DNA of 64,000 bases from Elmis aenea (Eukaryota; Arthropoda; Insecta; Coleoptera; Elmidae): assembly GCA_947652605.1 (NCBI GenBank), contig OX393581.1:11288640-11352639 (forward strand), read 5' to 3'. Every line of letters starts with the position of its first letter. The stretch's first letter is position 1. Positions 1 to 11,194 of the stretch are shown here, one piece after another. Position numbers and translations under genes: made by a program. Below the pieces are notes generated by a model. That model ran no database searches. It worked only from the letters and a program-made list of their open reading frames with translations, and was not told the origin of the DNA.

Positions 1-1380
1 TCTTAATAATGGTTAAAATAAATCTTTACTGTATCCTTTGCATATTTCCAACTAATACCAATGAATACAAAACAATTAAGCAAGAATATGAACAAGAAAT
101 TACCGAAGCGGAGTTGGATAGAGCAATACATAAAATGAAAATTGGAAAAGCTACAGTTCATGATGGTATTTGTACATGGGAGTAGATGGAAGGAAAATGC
201 TGCTAAGTAGTAAATAAAGCATGGCAGGAAAAAGGTATTTCAAAGGACTGGGAGGTATCTATAATAACCGATATTCAAGACTGGTGATAACAAAAAATGC
301 AAAAATTATAGACATATCACTTCTTAGTGTAGTAGAAAAATTATATGAAAGAATTTTGGAGGTGAGATTAAGGAAAAATTTCGAAAGGAATTTGAAAGAG
401 GCGCAATGTGGCTTTAGACCGGGTAGAATCAAGCAGGATTAGGTGAAAAAACAATGGAACATACTTGAGTTTTATCGATCTGTCTAAAGACTTCGATAGA
501 GTGCCAAGGAAAAAGATCTGGAAGATATTGAAACAAGGTAGAGTGGGAGAAGGTTTGTTAAACGCCATCAAGAGTTTATATAAGAGTAGTACAAATTATG
601 TGCGAACCCATAACAGCAGTTCCTTATTTATAACAACAGTGGGAGTAAGACTTGCAACTCAATCTAGAAGTATGGGCAGATATATTAAGAAGATATAATA
701 TTAATATTAATATAACAAAGACAAAGGCTATGGTTATCGCGAAAAATCATGAACCAGTTACAATTGTGCTAGACCAAAACATTAGAATAGGTATCGAATT
801 TTAAATATTTAGGAACAATCATCGCAGAGAATCGTAAGTTGGAAGAAGATCTTAATAATAGAATAGCGACAGCGACCAAATTTTACTACACCACTAATAA
901 ATGTTTGATAAGCAAGAAGGAGTTATCAAAAGAAACGAAGACACGAGTTTTTAATGCATTGTACATACCCATTCTCACGTACAGTTCGGAAACTTAGACA
1001 CTAACACAAAGGCAAAACCAAAGAATACAGACACAGGAAATGAGATTTCTGAAAAGAATAGAGGGATGTAGACTGATCGATAAAATCAGTAAGGAAGAAA
1101 TTCGAATAACAGATATTAAGAAAAAGATGGAGACGAATCAATTAAGATGGCGCTATTACCCATGCGATGGAAAATGAAAATGGAGATAAAAATAAATAGA
1201 GGAAGAACAAAAATTAAATAGGAAATTGAAGTGAGGCAGAGACTAGAAGAACAAGGAGTCAACTGAAGAGATGTGCCACAATTAGCTAACGATAGGCAGG
1301 AGTGAAGAAACTTAAAACAGAAATAGAAAAGCGTACCTCGAATGGTTCAAGAGGAACCGATTAAGAAGAAGAAAATGATT
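1..1380 (+). mobile_element. LINE remnant, RTE-like family A, copy 1
   Basis: Degraded reverse transcriptase of a non-LTR retrotransposon. In broken frames it shows the finger region (EITEAELDRAI, about 95-130), the conserved block ending AQCGFRPGR (about 350-425), FIDLSKDFDRVPRKKIW (about 468-520) and a C-terminal domain with LTYSSET (about 970-990). It is closely similar along its length to 52000-53410, and both end in the same 3' sequence containing AGGAACCGATTAAGAAGAAG. Several stops and frameshifts and the loss of the segment around the YADD motif make it non-functional. It may extend left of the window. The RTE-like assignment is an inference from the C-terminal style; the clade is not resolved. 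Confidence 0.85.
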
Positions 1381-1455
1381 TAAAACAGGCTTAATGTTTT
1401 TATAGGATAATCAAATAAGATAGTGTAAAAAAAATATAGTGTGTTGTATACATAT

Positions 1456-2236
1456 ATTTTTTTTTTTTTAGGAATCCCTGTTTATTTACAATCTGTTGCT
1501 TTTGAACAATAGGTAAATGTTGTGTTAGCTTAAACTAAACTAAAACTAAACCTAAACTAAACTTGCTGAGAACAGTCCATTGACGGTTCTCTTCCTTGTA
1601 CTATTATCTACCTAATTATTTAATTACAATGTGGAACGTATCAAAGCGTATAACTAATCAAATCTGGTAGGTAATTCCGATGGTTTAAACCGTTTGAGTC
1701 TTCTGATTTCATCGTTGTTTTCTAAGAGTTGTGTGGCTAGGATGTTTGGATGCACAATAAGTCTGTCTTGGTATTTCACATAGAACCTTTTAATTTCTTC
1801 ACGCACTGTTTTAATTTTAAGATCACTTTGAATTATGTAATTAGGCACATACCATGGCGCATCCACAATGCTTCTTAGTACTTTGTTTTGGAATCGCTGG
1901 AGGATTTCTATGTTAGAATTGCTGGCAGTACCCCAGAGCTGAATGCCGTATGACCATATAGGTTTTACTATGGTTTTGTAAAGCAGGAGCTTGTTTCCAA
2001 TTTCCAGTTGTGATTTTCTGCCAGTTAGCCAATATAACTGGCTAAATTTGAGTCCCAGCTGCTTTCTGTTAGTAAAAATGTGTTTTCGCCATGTGAGCCT
2101 CCTATCAAGATGTATACCAAGATATTTCACATCTTCAGCTTGTGGTATTGGAGTATTGTTTAGTGTCACTGATGGACATAACCCTCTTCTCATGGTGAAC
2201 GTCACATGTGCAGATTTTAGGTTGTATATAAGATGT
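1456..2236 (-). mobile_element. Jockey-like LINE, 5'-truncated copy 1
   Basis: 3' end of a Jockey-clade non-LTR retrotransposon on the minus strand. The poly(A) tail appears as the T run at 1456-1469. An open frame of about 183 codons (1654-2205) encodes the end of the reverse transcriptase, with the Jockey signatures VKYLGIHLDRRLTWRKHI, YWLTGRKSQL, LLLYKTIVKPIWSYGIQLWG and LQRFQNKVLRSIVDAPWYVPN. The frame can be read upstream to about 2236, where similarity stops, so the copy is 5'-truncated, as is usual for LINEs. Compared with copy 2 near 13-14.5 kb it is well preserved and probably younger. It cannot be autonomous: the palm domain and endonuclease are absent. Confidence 0.9.
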
Positions 2237-2249
2237 TTAAAGTTTCACA

Positions 2250-2610
2250 AGTTTGACCAAGCGTAAAAAACGCCCTGTGTAATATTTTAAAGATTTAGCT
2301 GGTGCAAAGTGTTATTAAATTTATTGTCAATCTAAATTCAGACAAATTTCTACTGCCTTTTTAAAGTTTTAAAATATTGAAAAATGTTGAAAGTTTTTGA
2401 AAGAGAATTTAATTTTGCATCCAAAATTTCCAAAATTTACGGGGTGTTTTATTTAAAAAAAACAAAATTACGTATTGATGCACAAAAACAAAACTCTATG
2501 TATAGTTGAATATAAGTACTTTTAGGTTGGGTAGTAAAATTGTAAACTTTTTTACAAATTTTTACTAATAACAGCACTATCGAATAATTTGTCTTGGCTG
2601 GGACACCCTG
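2250..2610. repeat. Non-autonomous repeat related to 60215-60420
   Basis: The stretch beginning near GACCAAGCGTAAAAAACGCC is clearly similar to 60212-60330 (same order of blocks, including TTATTGTCAATCTAA). It ends at 2610 in CACCCTG followed by TA, the terminal motif shared by many repeats in this window. I read it as a short DNA-transposon-derived repeat. The left end is not defined. Confidence 0.5.
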
Positions 2611-3424
2611 TATATGTCACAGTACGCCAACTGTTCGGAAGTTGTAATCTTTTAATTGCTTTTTTATGAAATATTTCTTTTCCAATTGCTTCTTTTTGTT
2701 CTAGCAATTGCCTTGGCCATGTTGTTATCTTGCTGTCGATGTATTTTTAATTAAACGCATTTAACATTTGCCATTAAAATAAACTCGTCGGCAAACTCTA
2801 ATTAAATCTCGAAATTAAGATTCTTTATTTCTATTCATAACAACCGTTAATAAACCGAAGGATGCCTGGTAGCTTCTTGACCTATTCTTTCAATAAAGGG
2901 TCCGGAGATACATGGCTTCGTCTTAAACATAAACCGCGTAATTGGTTATCATTCTAAGTATTTCCTTTGAATTATTGTGCGGCAGACATGTGACTTGTCC
3001 ATTTTTGAATTGAAATAATGTACGTAGGTGTAGGTACCAAAAAGAAATGCATTCTGTTTTAACTCCTGAGAAGTTCAAGTAGATGGACAACCTGAACTGC
3101 ATTCTGTTCATAATAGTTTTATGTATGCAACCACTCTCATAAAAATTACAAAATCGATCTTTTTTTTTAACTTTTATATCTCTGAAAAATTTAAGGAACG
3201 TTCTTAAAACAAATTATTATTCCACATTTAATTTCCTAATCAAATCTTTGCTTAGTCGATTCAATCATATTTTCCGACGCCTTTTTTATTTTTTATGGAC
3301 GCCATTTTTTTAAGAAATTAAAACTATGACCCTTGATAACATTATTTACTTACATCCAAAAGATATTCACACAATAATTAGTTTTTTATTTTTCGGGCAT
3401 ATTAAAAAATGATCAATAATTAAA
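2611..3424. other. No recognised feature
   Basis: AT-rich sequence with short frames only. I see no coding similarity and no clear repeat structure. It may be unique intergenic or intronic DNA. Confidence 0.4.
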
Positions 3425-4745
3425 CGTTGATTATTATTTTCGCGAATGTGATCCCCTTTGGGGTTCCTGTACTGCGACCTATTGGCCTATTGTACCCTCT
3501 GGTGAAAGCCCCTTAAAGAAGCCCTGTGTTTTTGGAAAACTCCAAGATTTTCTTTAAGGGTGTTTTTCTTAACTCTTCTTTGGCTGGCTTTTTTCATCCC
3601 CAGAAGTCTACGCCGATAGAGTGTGAATCCTTCACACTGGCATATTACGTGAAAAGAGTTTCTTCTTCTTCACCACATCCTCTGCATTTATCAGTCCCTG
3701 AGAGCCCTACTATATAGAAGTGTTTAGCCCACAGTGTCCTGGGACGAGTCCTGATGTCTACTCTGCTCATCATGGGCATTTTTTCTGTCTTTTCTTTGGA
3801 GACCATTGACAGGAGAGCCATAGAATAGGCTTGTCCTGCACCTTTTTTCCATTGAACCTTATGCCCCTGTATCAATATGCCATTAAAGACACCGCTTGGC
3901 TGTTTCATAGGATGTACTAACTGCGGGTTCTGGCCCGAAGAAAGGTGTCTCGCTGCCAATTTTGGCTAGGCGATCTGCCTTCTCGTTCCCTGGTATATTA
4001 GTGTGCCCTGGGCACCATACCAGTTTAACATTATTCCTGCTTCCTAGCACGTTAAGAGCCCGGATGCAGTTCAGAACATGAGTTTTCTTTCGAAGCCAAG
4101 AGCTTTTAACGCTGCTTGGCTGTCGGACACTATGAAGATTCTTTTATGATTGAAATATCTCTCTAATAGTGTATCTGTACATAAGTGTACACCTCGGCTT
4201 GAAATATGGTTGAACACTATCCAAGACTTACAGATGTGCCTTGTCTCAGTTGAGCTGCTACCCATATTTCGCAGCTTGCGCCATTTTGCGTTTTTGATCC
4301 GTCCGTATACCAGACCAGGCCATTTGGCTCTATTTCTTGACGCTTCCATTGGTTCCGTGTTGGAATTATAATTACAAAGGTTTTCTCAATGGCTAGCGTC
4401 TTATTTATTCTATCCGAGATCATACTTAGTGTAGGATGCGGGTCGATCTCGTTGAGAATAGCTAAGTGCCCTTGTCCACGTCTCTCCTCTTTGAAGGTGA
4501 TTTTCAATCGATAGTTAGTGATTTGACCACAACGTGAAGATATATTCGGCAACACTTCCATTTCCGCCGTGGGCGTTGTTGTCATCGCCCCAGTAATACT
4601 TAGGCAAGTCAGTCGCTGTAACTTGTCTAGTTTATTCCTGTGGCTTTTCATATGTGCTTTAGTCCACCAGTCAGACTTGATTACACGTTGATAGTAATAC
4701 CTAATCCTTGAATAGGAAACAGAACATATACCCCACACTTCAACT
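3425..4745 (-). mobile_element. R1-like LINE with RNase H domain, copy 1
   Basis: 3' half of a LINE whose ORF2 ends in an RNase H domain. Minus-strand pieces read in order: RT C-terminus (WWTKAHMKSHRNKLDKLQR; 4738-4500), the RNase H start LVWYTDGSKTQNGA (about 4310-4280) with the catalytic Asp in YTDGS, then, after a frameshift, IFIVSDSQAALKAL (about 4140-4090), and finally a Cys-rich tail CRGCGEEEETLF (about 3690-3645). Two or more frameshifts disable it. The 3' untranslated region with TTGTACCCTCTGG (minus-strand end near 3425) is shared with 18788-19027 and 20257-21215, so at least three copies lie in the window. R1 or a related clade is inferred from the RNase H plus zinc-finger tail. Confidence 0.85.
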
Positions 4746-5886
4746 TCGTGTGAGGACAGACAGCGTCAAAGAAAATTGAATAAATCTTTTTTATCCAAAC
4801 TTACAAAACAAAACATAGTTTTTTAAAACTTATCATTGTAACATTTTAAAATTTCACCGAATTGTTTTTTATTCCCTTGACAAGCCCCATTCAATATATT
4901 TAAATATGAGTAAATACATCACCACAACTATAAATTTTTAAACCTTTAATCAAGCGGTATTTGTTAAAAGGGGAATTTAAAAATCGCACAAATATAAACA
5001 GTTTTAATTTTGTACAAGTCTATAACCTCGAAAACGGACAAGCCACGCGATTACAGTCGAGTAATCAAACTAAATACGCAAAAACCGCTGGGACTGCATT
5101 ATCAAAAATAATTTTAACAGCCTTAAGGGGCAAACGAATAAATTCATACAAATTAAAACTTTAAAAAATATTTTGTTACAATGATTTTAATAGACCAAGT
5201 AAAATGACAATAACGAATAAACTCATACGTACTAAAACACAAACAATCAAACTATTTAAATATTTTAAATAAATGATTTTAGGAGACCAACTAAGAGGAC
5301 GGAAAAACTGTCCATAAAATAACATAAATAAATATGAAGAGATGAAAATAACTTAGTTTAAGAACAAAATAAAAAAACGACCTTACTCTCAGCTTATTTA
5401 GCCGTTCCTTAAATATATTTTTCAAGCCACGCACTTAGCTCAAGTTCAATAGTTTACAATTAATCTTAACGTAAAATGAGCTTTTCGTTTTGAATTAATT
5501 GGGTGCCTTTGAGACGCGTGCTAAATAGCTTGCCGTAATACAAAAAGGTTGGTAGAACAAATAGCTACTGGTAGGTATTGACGCGCAAGGCACTTCAAGA
5601 GAAGCCGTCGTATTTTCCAACAATAATGCTTGTTTATTATAGACGAAAACCTTTAATTTATTCAGCTGAACATAACTCAACTGCACGAAATTTATTAATT
5701 AAAAGTATAACAGAACCTTGTTAACCAGAACATCTTTTTATAAACAAAAATACAACCATTGTTTAGTAAATTAATAATAAAAAAACTAGTCGTACTGCAG
5801 AGCTGTACGTGTAATTACCAGTTTAATTATATTTTGCTTGATGAAACGCGTGTTGAAAAAAATGACTGTGAATAGATTCAACAATA
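4746..5886. other. No gene; imperfect local duplication near 5.1-5.3 kb
   Basis: AT-rich, no recognised coding region. Two similar blocks begin with CGAATAAAYTCATAC at about 5135 and 5213 and continue with ATGATTTTA...AGACCAA, an imperfect tandem duplication of roughly 80-90 bp. Nothing else is evident. Confidence 0.4.
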
Positions 5887-7075
5887 CAGGGTGTCCCAGT
5901 TATCGTGAACAGCATGGGGATCCCGAAAACGGCAAGAGATGCAGAGTTGGTTAAATGGGTCAAAATTATCTATCATCAAAGAGCAACTATTCTATGGGAA
6001 AAATATCCTTTAAAAAAATGGACAGTTTTTGCGCTATTCATAAAAAACAAAAATATGACGTTTTTGATTTTTGCTTATTTGAAATCATACTCTAAATATT
6101 TTTCGACTTTATTAGGACACTTTTTTGCGTAGATTTGAAATTTGTTAATAAATTTTACGGATCTTCATTTGTTCTTGTTATTTTAAGAACTTTCGTATTT
6201 TAAATAAGGGTTGTAGTTGGCTGTGACACCATTAAAGAGAGAATTTTTTTCTCGTTTTATTGATGTATGGGATGTTGGGTTTATGTAAAAAAATAACTAA
6301 GTTATTACAGTATTATTGTATTTATTAGTTTTGATCAAAGTGACCATTGAAAAACAAAACAAAACTTCACATAAATAAACTAGCTGTACTTAACTAGACA
6401 CAAAAAAAGAGATTAATACGTATTTTAATATTTTTAGACACAAAAAAACTTAAATAATTTAATATTTTTTTACATTTAATAATAATTTCAATTGGAATGA
6501 AATGAAAATCTGGATTTAATGGACGAAATCTTTATTTTTTCTTTCGTATTTCGTACGTTTCCCTTATTTTTTAAAAGCTTTATCAGGGCTAAAAAACGAA
6601 TTATAAGATAAGTCCTTTTCAAAAAAATTACAAAAATAACAATTAAAATCAAATATTTTTTAATATGATACATATTAAACAATTAATTACGATATATATA
6701 CTTACAAATTAACAGCAATAATTATTACAAAAGCACACAGTTTTTTGAAGTAATGCGTAAATTTAGGATTTAAAATTCAAAATATTATTAATAATGCTAA
6801 CAAACAAGATTTCACAACGTCTTGCTATTAAAATGGATTTAATAATTAAAAAGGAAAATTTAAAAAGGAATTTTAAAATTAAAAAGACGAACACATGCTT
6901 ACACTTTAAAACTTTTACGTACAATAATCTGGTTAAGGACCTATAATTTTTACGTAAAATTTTGCAAATATATTGTAGTTAATTGTTTAATATGTATCAT
7001 GTTAAAAAAACACTTGATTTTATTTATTATTATTTTTTTTTTTTTTTGAAAGGGACTTGTAATTTGTTTTCAGCC

Positions 7076-7107
7076 CTGATGAAGCTTATAAAAAAATAAG
7101 CGAAACG
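7076..7107 (+). other. Hammerhead-core-like motif
   Basis: The sequence has CTGATGA, one A, a 6-bp stem GCTTAT/ATAAGC closed by an A-rich loop, then GAAAC. This matches the order of the conserved hammerhead ribozyme core (CUGANGA, stem II, GAAA) except for the extra A before stem II. The opposite arm of the same foldback holds a degraded version on the minus strand (6557-6586, CTGATAA...GAAAC). I could not identify stems I and III, so activity is unproven. Confidence 0.3.
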
Positions 7108-7218
7108 TAGGAAATATGACAGAAAAAATAAAGATTTTGTCTAGTAAATCCAGATTTTCATTTCATTTCAATTGAAACCAATACAAACGGACTTTAATAT
7201 TTATTTAATAATAATTTA

Positions 7219-7568
7219 CGATTTTTCAATTACTATTACAATTGAATCTAAATTATAACATGCGTTCAATGTGTATCCCACTCTCCTTCAGGCAATTCAA
7301 ATTTGAGATCTGCATTTTGTAGATAAAAATGTTTTCCCAAGCATATTACTTTTTGTTTGATGAAATGTTCAGCCAACCCTAAAAAAGACAGTTGAATACA
7401 ATCGGTGAATTAAGATATTTTAAGGACAGTTAATAAGAACTATGCCTAGGAAAACATTATTTATTATAAGGTGCAGATCTCAAAATTTGTATTGCCCATA
7501 GAAAGAGGGCTACACCTTCAACACATGTTATAATTTAGATTCAATAGTAATAATAAGTGAAAAATCAT
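7219..7568. mobile_element. Small foldback nested in the large one
   Basis: Inverted arms of about 120 bp: the block containing GAATCTAAATTATAACATG (about 7244-7262) is the complement of CATGTTATAATTTAGATTC near 7523, and GAGATCTGCA (about 7307) pairs with TGCAGATCTC (about 7472). It breaks the symmetry of the large foldback and is absent from its other arm, so it is probably a later insertion. Sequence like its right flank (7545-7640) recurs at 32695-32775. Confidence 0.6.
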
Positions 7569-7902
7569 GAATTATTATGAAATGTAAAAGAATCTTAACT
7601 TTTTTAAGTTTTTTTTGTGTTTAATTAAGTGCAGTTAGTTTATTTATGTGATGTTTTGTTCCGTTTTTCAATGGCTTCTTGGATTAAACTTATAAGCAAA
7701 ATAAAATTGTAATAACTAAGTTATTTTCAAAGATAAATCTAACAACACATACATCAATAAAACAAGAAAAAAATACTCTTTTTAATGGTGTCACAGCCAA
7801 CTAAAACCCGTATTTAAAATAACAAAGTTGATGTTAAAATAACAAAAATAAATGAAGATTCCTAAAATGTTTTAACAAATTTCAAATCTACGCAAAAAAT
7901 AA

Positions 7903-7922
7903 CCTAACCTAACCTAACCTAA
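7903..7922 (-). repeat. Interstitial telomere-type repeat (CCTAA)4
   Basis: Four perfect CCTAA units, the complement of the insect telomere repeat TTAGG. The matching place in the left foldback arm (about 6110-6120) has a single ATTAGGA, so the run expanded or was added in the right arm only. Confidence 0.8.
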
Positions 7923-8220
7923 TAATGTTGAAAAATATTTTGAATATGATTTCTAATAAGCAAAAATAGAAAACGTAATTTTTTTGTTTTTTATGAGTAG
8001 CGCAAAAACTGTCAATTTTTTTCATAGAATAGTTGTTCTTTATTCATACATAATTTTGAATCATTTAACCCTGTATCTCTTACCAATTTACGAGATCCCT
8101 ATGCTGTTCACAATAACTTTTCTACAGGGTGTATGTTTAGAAAAGATTAAATTTACTAACACACACAAAAGTCTTGTCGTATTGTCAAAGAATTTTATTT
8201 ATTATTTATTTAATTAAACC

Positions 8221-8527
8221 TTATTTGTACTATTTATTGAATTATTATATTGTTATTACTACTTAACGCAAATTTCTTTCGCTTCATAGTACCTACTCCT
8301 GTAACTTTAAATGCAAAACGTAATAAATAATTTACACAGGGTATGCCATATGTGAATGATATAAATTCACAAATTTTAACCAACTTATTCATTTTGTAAT
8401 TGTCAGTTATTTCATTTCTCATTTACAACTCCGTATATGCATATAAGGCCATTAGTCTGGTGGATCACGTGTTTAATTTACCATTCACCATAATAATAGA
8501 TGTAGGTAGAATTAATTACTTAATTGC
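8221..8527. repeat. 307-bp direct repeat, left copy
   Basis: Begins TTATTTGTACTATTTATTG and ends TTACTTAATTGC. Repeated at 10120-10426 with a single visible difference (A at 8500, G at 10399). The two copies flank a LINE exactly. A 62-codon minus-strand frame inside it is identical in both copies but resembles no known protein, so I take it as chance. Confidence 0.9.
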
Positions 8528-10119
8528 AACGGAGGAACCAACAAAAAACGAAGTAATGAAAATCATTAAAAAAAGTAGTAATGGGAAAGCACCAGGTAAA
8601 GATGAAATAAACATGGAATTAATAAAATACGGGGGAAATGAGCTGCACGAAAGAATATACCAGCTAATAAGAAAAATATGGAGGGAAGAGAGAATGCCTG
8701 AGGAATGGGAAGTTGGACAAATAGTCACAATACACAAAAAAGGCGACCAGCAGGAGTGTAGAAATTATAGAGGCATAACACTGCTAAATGTTGCATACAA
8801 AATATTAACGTCGATAATACAAAAACACCTAGCAGAAAAAGCAAAAGCCATAGTAGGACAATACCAGTGTGGATTCACGCAAGGCAAATCAACAACCGAT
8901 GCCATACACACTATCAAACAGATAATGGAAAAAGCCCATGAACACCAGATTGACATAGAAATGCTATTTATAGACTTCCAGCAAGCTTTCGACACAATTA
9001 AAAGAGATGAGCTGATAACAATACTGAAACAGCAAGGGATATAGTCCAAGTTAAGAAGGCTGACAGCAATGACCATGAACCAGTCCAAAGTCAGCATACT
9101 TACAAGTAAAGGGGAAACGGAAGACATAATAATTAACAAGGGTGTGAGGCAAGGTGATGCTCTGTCAGCGACATTATTTAACTTAGCTATGGAGCACGCC
9201 GTAAGAAATATAAATAAGGGAAACCTAAGAACGAGCGGGGGGCAAATGATTGCATACGCGGACGACATTGTAATTATAACAAAGAATAGAAAGACAATGG
9301 AAAAAATGCTCTCGGAGCTAACCATAGAAAGTGAAAAGATGGGTTTGAAAATCAATAGCAGTAAAACAAAAATTATGAGATGTGGAAAACAGTGTGCAAA
9401 CGGAAGGATAAAAATAGGGGATTGTGAATTTGAAGAGGTGGACAGATTTAAATACTTAGGGATCACGATCAGTAGTAATGGAGAAAGAAGAGCGGAAATA
9501 AACGAAAAAATAATAGCAGTTAACAAGGCGTATTATGCCAATAAGAAGATACTAAAAAGCAAACACCTTACAAAGAACACAAAAATTAACATCTACAAAA
9601 CAATAATAAGGCCGGTGATTCTGTATGGAGCAGAAACAATGACAATGACGAAAAGGGAAGAGGAGGAGTTGAAAATAGTGGAACGGAAAATAATGAGAAC
9701 GATACTAGGACTAGTAAAAGTTAATGAAAACGAAGGTAGGCAATACATGAACCACGAAATAACGAAGGAATTAAAGGGAGAGGACATAGTAAAAAGAATA
9801 AAGATGCAGAGAATAAAGTGGCTGGGGCATGTATGGAGAATGAGAGCAAATGAAGTAGCACTAGCAATGCTACAATGGGAACCAGGCGGTAGGAGAAGAC
9901 GAGGAAGGCCCAGATCTAGGTGGTTGAAGGAAGTGGAAGAGGATTTGCGCAGGATGGGAATCACCAGATGGAAGGAAAAAACCAAGGACAGGGAACAGTG
10001 GAGAAAAATAAGTGTGAAAACAATGAAGTGACGGGGAGTGATCCACCCCATAAAGCGGATCTTGAAAGCAGCAATGCGGCGCAACCCCACAAGGGGTGTT
10101 AAGCCATTTTATTTATTTA
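8528..10119 (+). mobile_element. RTE-like LINE (family B), 5'-truncated, nearly intact reverse transcriptase
   Basis: The element begins abruptly inside the reverse transcriptase at the left direct repeat and ends in a 3' tail made of TTTA/TTAT units (10105-10119), as in RTE-type LINEs. The 3' untranslated part includes AACCCCACAAGGGGTG, a small hairpin. It lies between 307-bp direct repeats, which is far longer than a normal LINE target duplication. It is the least decayed LINE in the window, which together with the nearly identical flanks implies a young insertion. Confidence 0.9.
8529..10031 (+). pseudogene. Reverse transcriptase of LINE family B, one nonsense codon
   Basis: Partial non-LTR retrotransposon ORF2 product: it would copy element RNA into DNA at the target. 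The frame is open from 8529 to 10031 except for one TAG at 9042-9044, just after LKQQGI; both sides are in the same frame. Conserved blocks in order: SSNGKAPGKDEINMELIKY, NYRGITLLNVAYKIL, QYQCGFTQGKSTTDAI, FIDFQQAFDTIKRDEL, GVRQGDALSATLFNL, the catalytic YADD (MIAYADDIVII, about 9247-9275), FKYLGITI and the C-terminal IKWLGHVWRMRANE plus an Arg-rich GRRRRGRPRSRW. The endonuclease and the first fingers are missing because of 5' truncation, so it cannot be autonomous. Related fragment: 18240-18655. Confidence 0.9.
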
Positions 10120-10426
10120 TTATTTGTACTATTTATTGAATTATTATATTGTTATTACTACTTAACGCAAATTTCTTTCGCTTCATAGTACCTACTCCTG
10201 TAACTTTAAATGCAAAACGTAATAAATAATTTACACAGGGTATGCCATATGTGAATGATATAAATTCACAAATTTTAACCAACTTATTCATTTTGTAATT
10301 GTCAGTTATTTCATTTCTCATTTACAACTCCGTATATGCATATAAGGCCATTAGTCTGGTGGATCACGTGTTTAATTTACCATTCACCATAATAATAGGT
10401 GTAGGTAGAATTAATTACTTAATTGC
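10120..10426. repeat. 307-bp direct repeat, right copy
   Basis: Second copy of 8221-8527, immediately after the LINE 3' tail. The 7-mer CCTTATT follows it at 10427-10433 and also overlaps the start of the left copy (8219-8225), so the whole repeat-LINE-repeat block could also be read as bounded by CCTTATT. Confidence 0.9.
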
Positions 10427-10984
10427 CCTTATTAACTAACTCCGTTTCGGTATTTATAACAAAATTACCATGTATCTCGAACAATACGACGTTAACTCGT
10501 CCATATTTCAAGCGATATTTGGTTAAACAAATATCAAAAGCATTCATTACATTGTCTGGTCTGGAAAAGTAATTGCCACTTTACACTCTAGTAATCCAAT
10601 TTAGACAACTGCTATTGACTCGTTTAATTCAAAGCATAGCTACAAGCTGCTCGAACGTTCAAAGTTACATGTGGTATTGCAAGCAAAACCAGTTCAATAC
10701 AGATAAATGTACATGTTAATCTGCGAAAAGCATTAGATACGGTACGTGGAGGAACTACCAATGTATGAGATTGAAAAGTACGTTAAGTTACAGCTTAAAT
10801 CGTTTTAAACACAGTTGTGAACTAACAGACCGTGGCCATATCGAAATGTACACTAAAATTACTCTCCATTCTGCACATTTTTCTATCCTGGATCAACGAT
10901 AAAGGGTAAACCAATAAAAAGGGCAATTTTAAAGCCTAAATATTACTTATGAGGGAATGTTTTTTAGAGTAAAAAGTCCTAGAG
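10427..10984. other. No recognised feature
   Basis: No long frame, no repeat structure seen. Possibly unique sequence that once adjoined the left 307-bp copy. Confidence 0.4.
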
Positions 10985-11194
10985 CAGTGTTTCTCAAACT
11001 CTTTACTTCGAGGACCGCTTTCAAAATTAAGTGCTTATACAGGACCCCAATGAATTGTTTTTTAGACAATATTTTTGTTTTCTTCTGGCCTTGCAAATAA
11101 ATTTGAATGGTATTTAAATATTATAGGCTTGACGACCCCTTCAAAAGAATTCAGGGACCCACAGGGTCCGCGGACCACACTTTGAGAAACACTG
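10985..11194. mobile_element. hAT-type MITE, 210 bp
   Basis: Terminal inverted repeats CAGTGTTTCTCAAACT and the complement of AGTTTGAGAAACACTG-like sequence (right end ACTTTGAGAAACACTG) bound a short non-coding element. The flanking 8-mers TCCTAGAG (10977-10984) and TCCTGGGG (11195-11202) agree at 6 of 8 bases, which fits an aged 8-bp hAT target duplication. It has no coding capacity and would have relied on a hAT transposase in trans. Confidence 0.85.

Larger units (their letters stand above)
5887..8119. mobile_element. Large foldback (inverted-repeat) element
   Basis: The left arm (about 5900-6480) and right arm (about 7570-8119) are inverted copies: GAACAGCATGGGGATC at about 5908 matches the complement of GATCCCTATGCTGTTC near 8092, and the match continues through the TTTTTTGCGTAGATTTGAAA block (about 6121 and 7880) and the block around GGCTGTGACACCATTAAA (about 6220 and 7790). 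Further in, AATGAAATGAAAATCTGGA (about 6497) pairs with the segment near 7160. The left end is TA-CAGGGTGTCCC; the right end lacks a clean copy of it. No transposase is readable, so this is a non-autonomous element, probably of DNA-transposon origin. Confidence 0.75.

Noticed and set aside
9593..10090. Minus-strand frames opposite the LINE reverse transcriptase (also 8765-9526)
   Set aside because: They are antisense shadows of the plus-strand coding region, rich in Leu/Ile/Ser as expected.
8221..10426. LTR retrotransposon with 307-bp LTRs
   Set aside because: The enclosed reverse transcriptase is of LINE type, there is no visible gag, protease, integrase or primer-binding site, and the repeats do not end in CA. 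An unusual duplication is the better description, though kept open in the findings.
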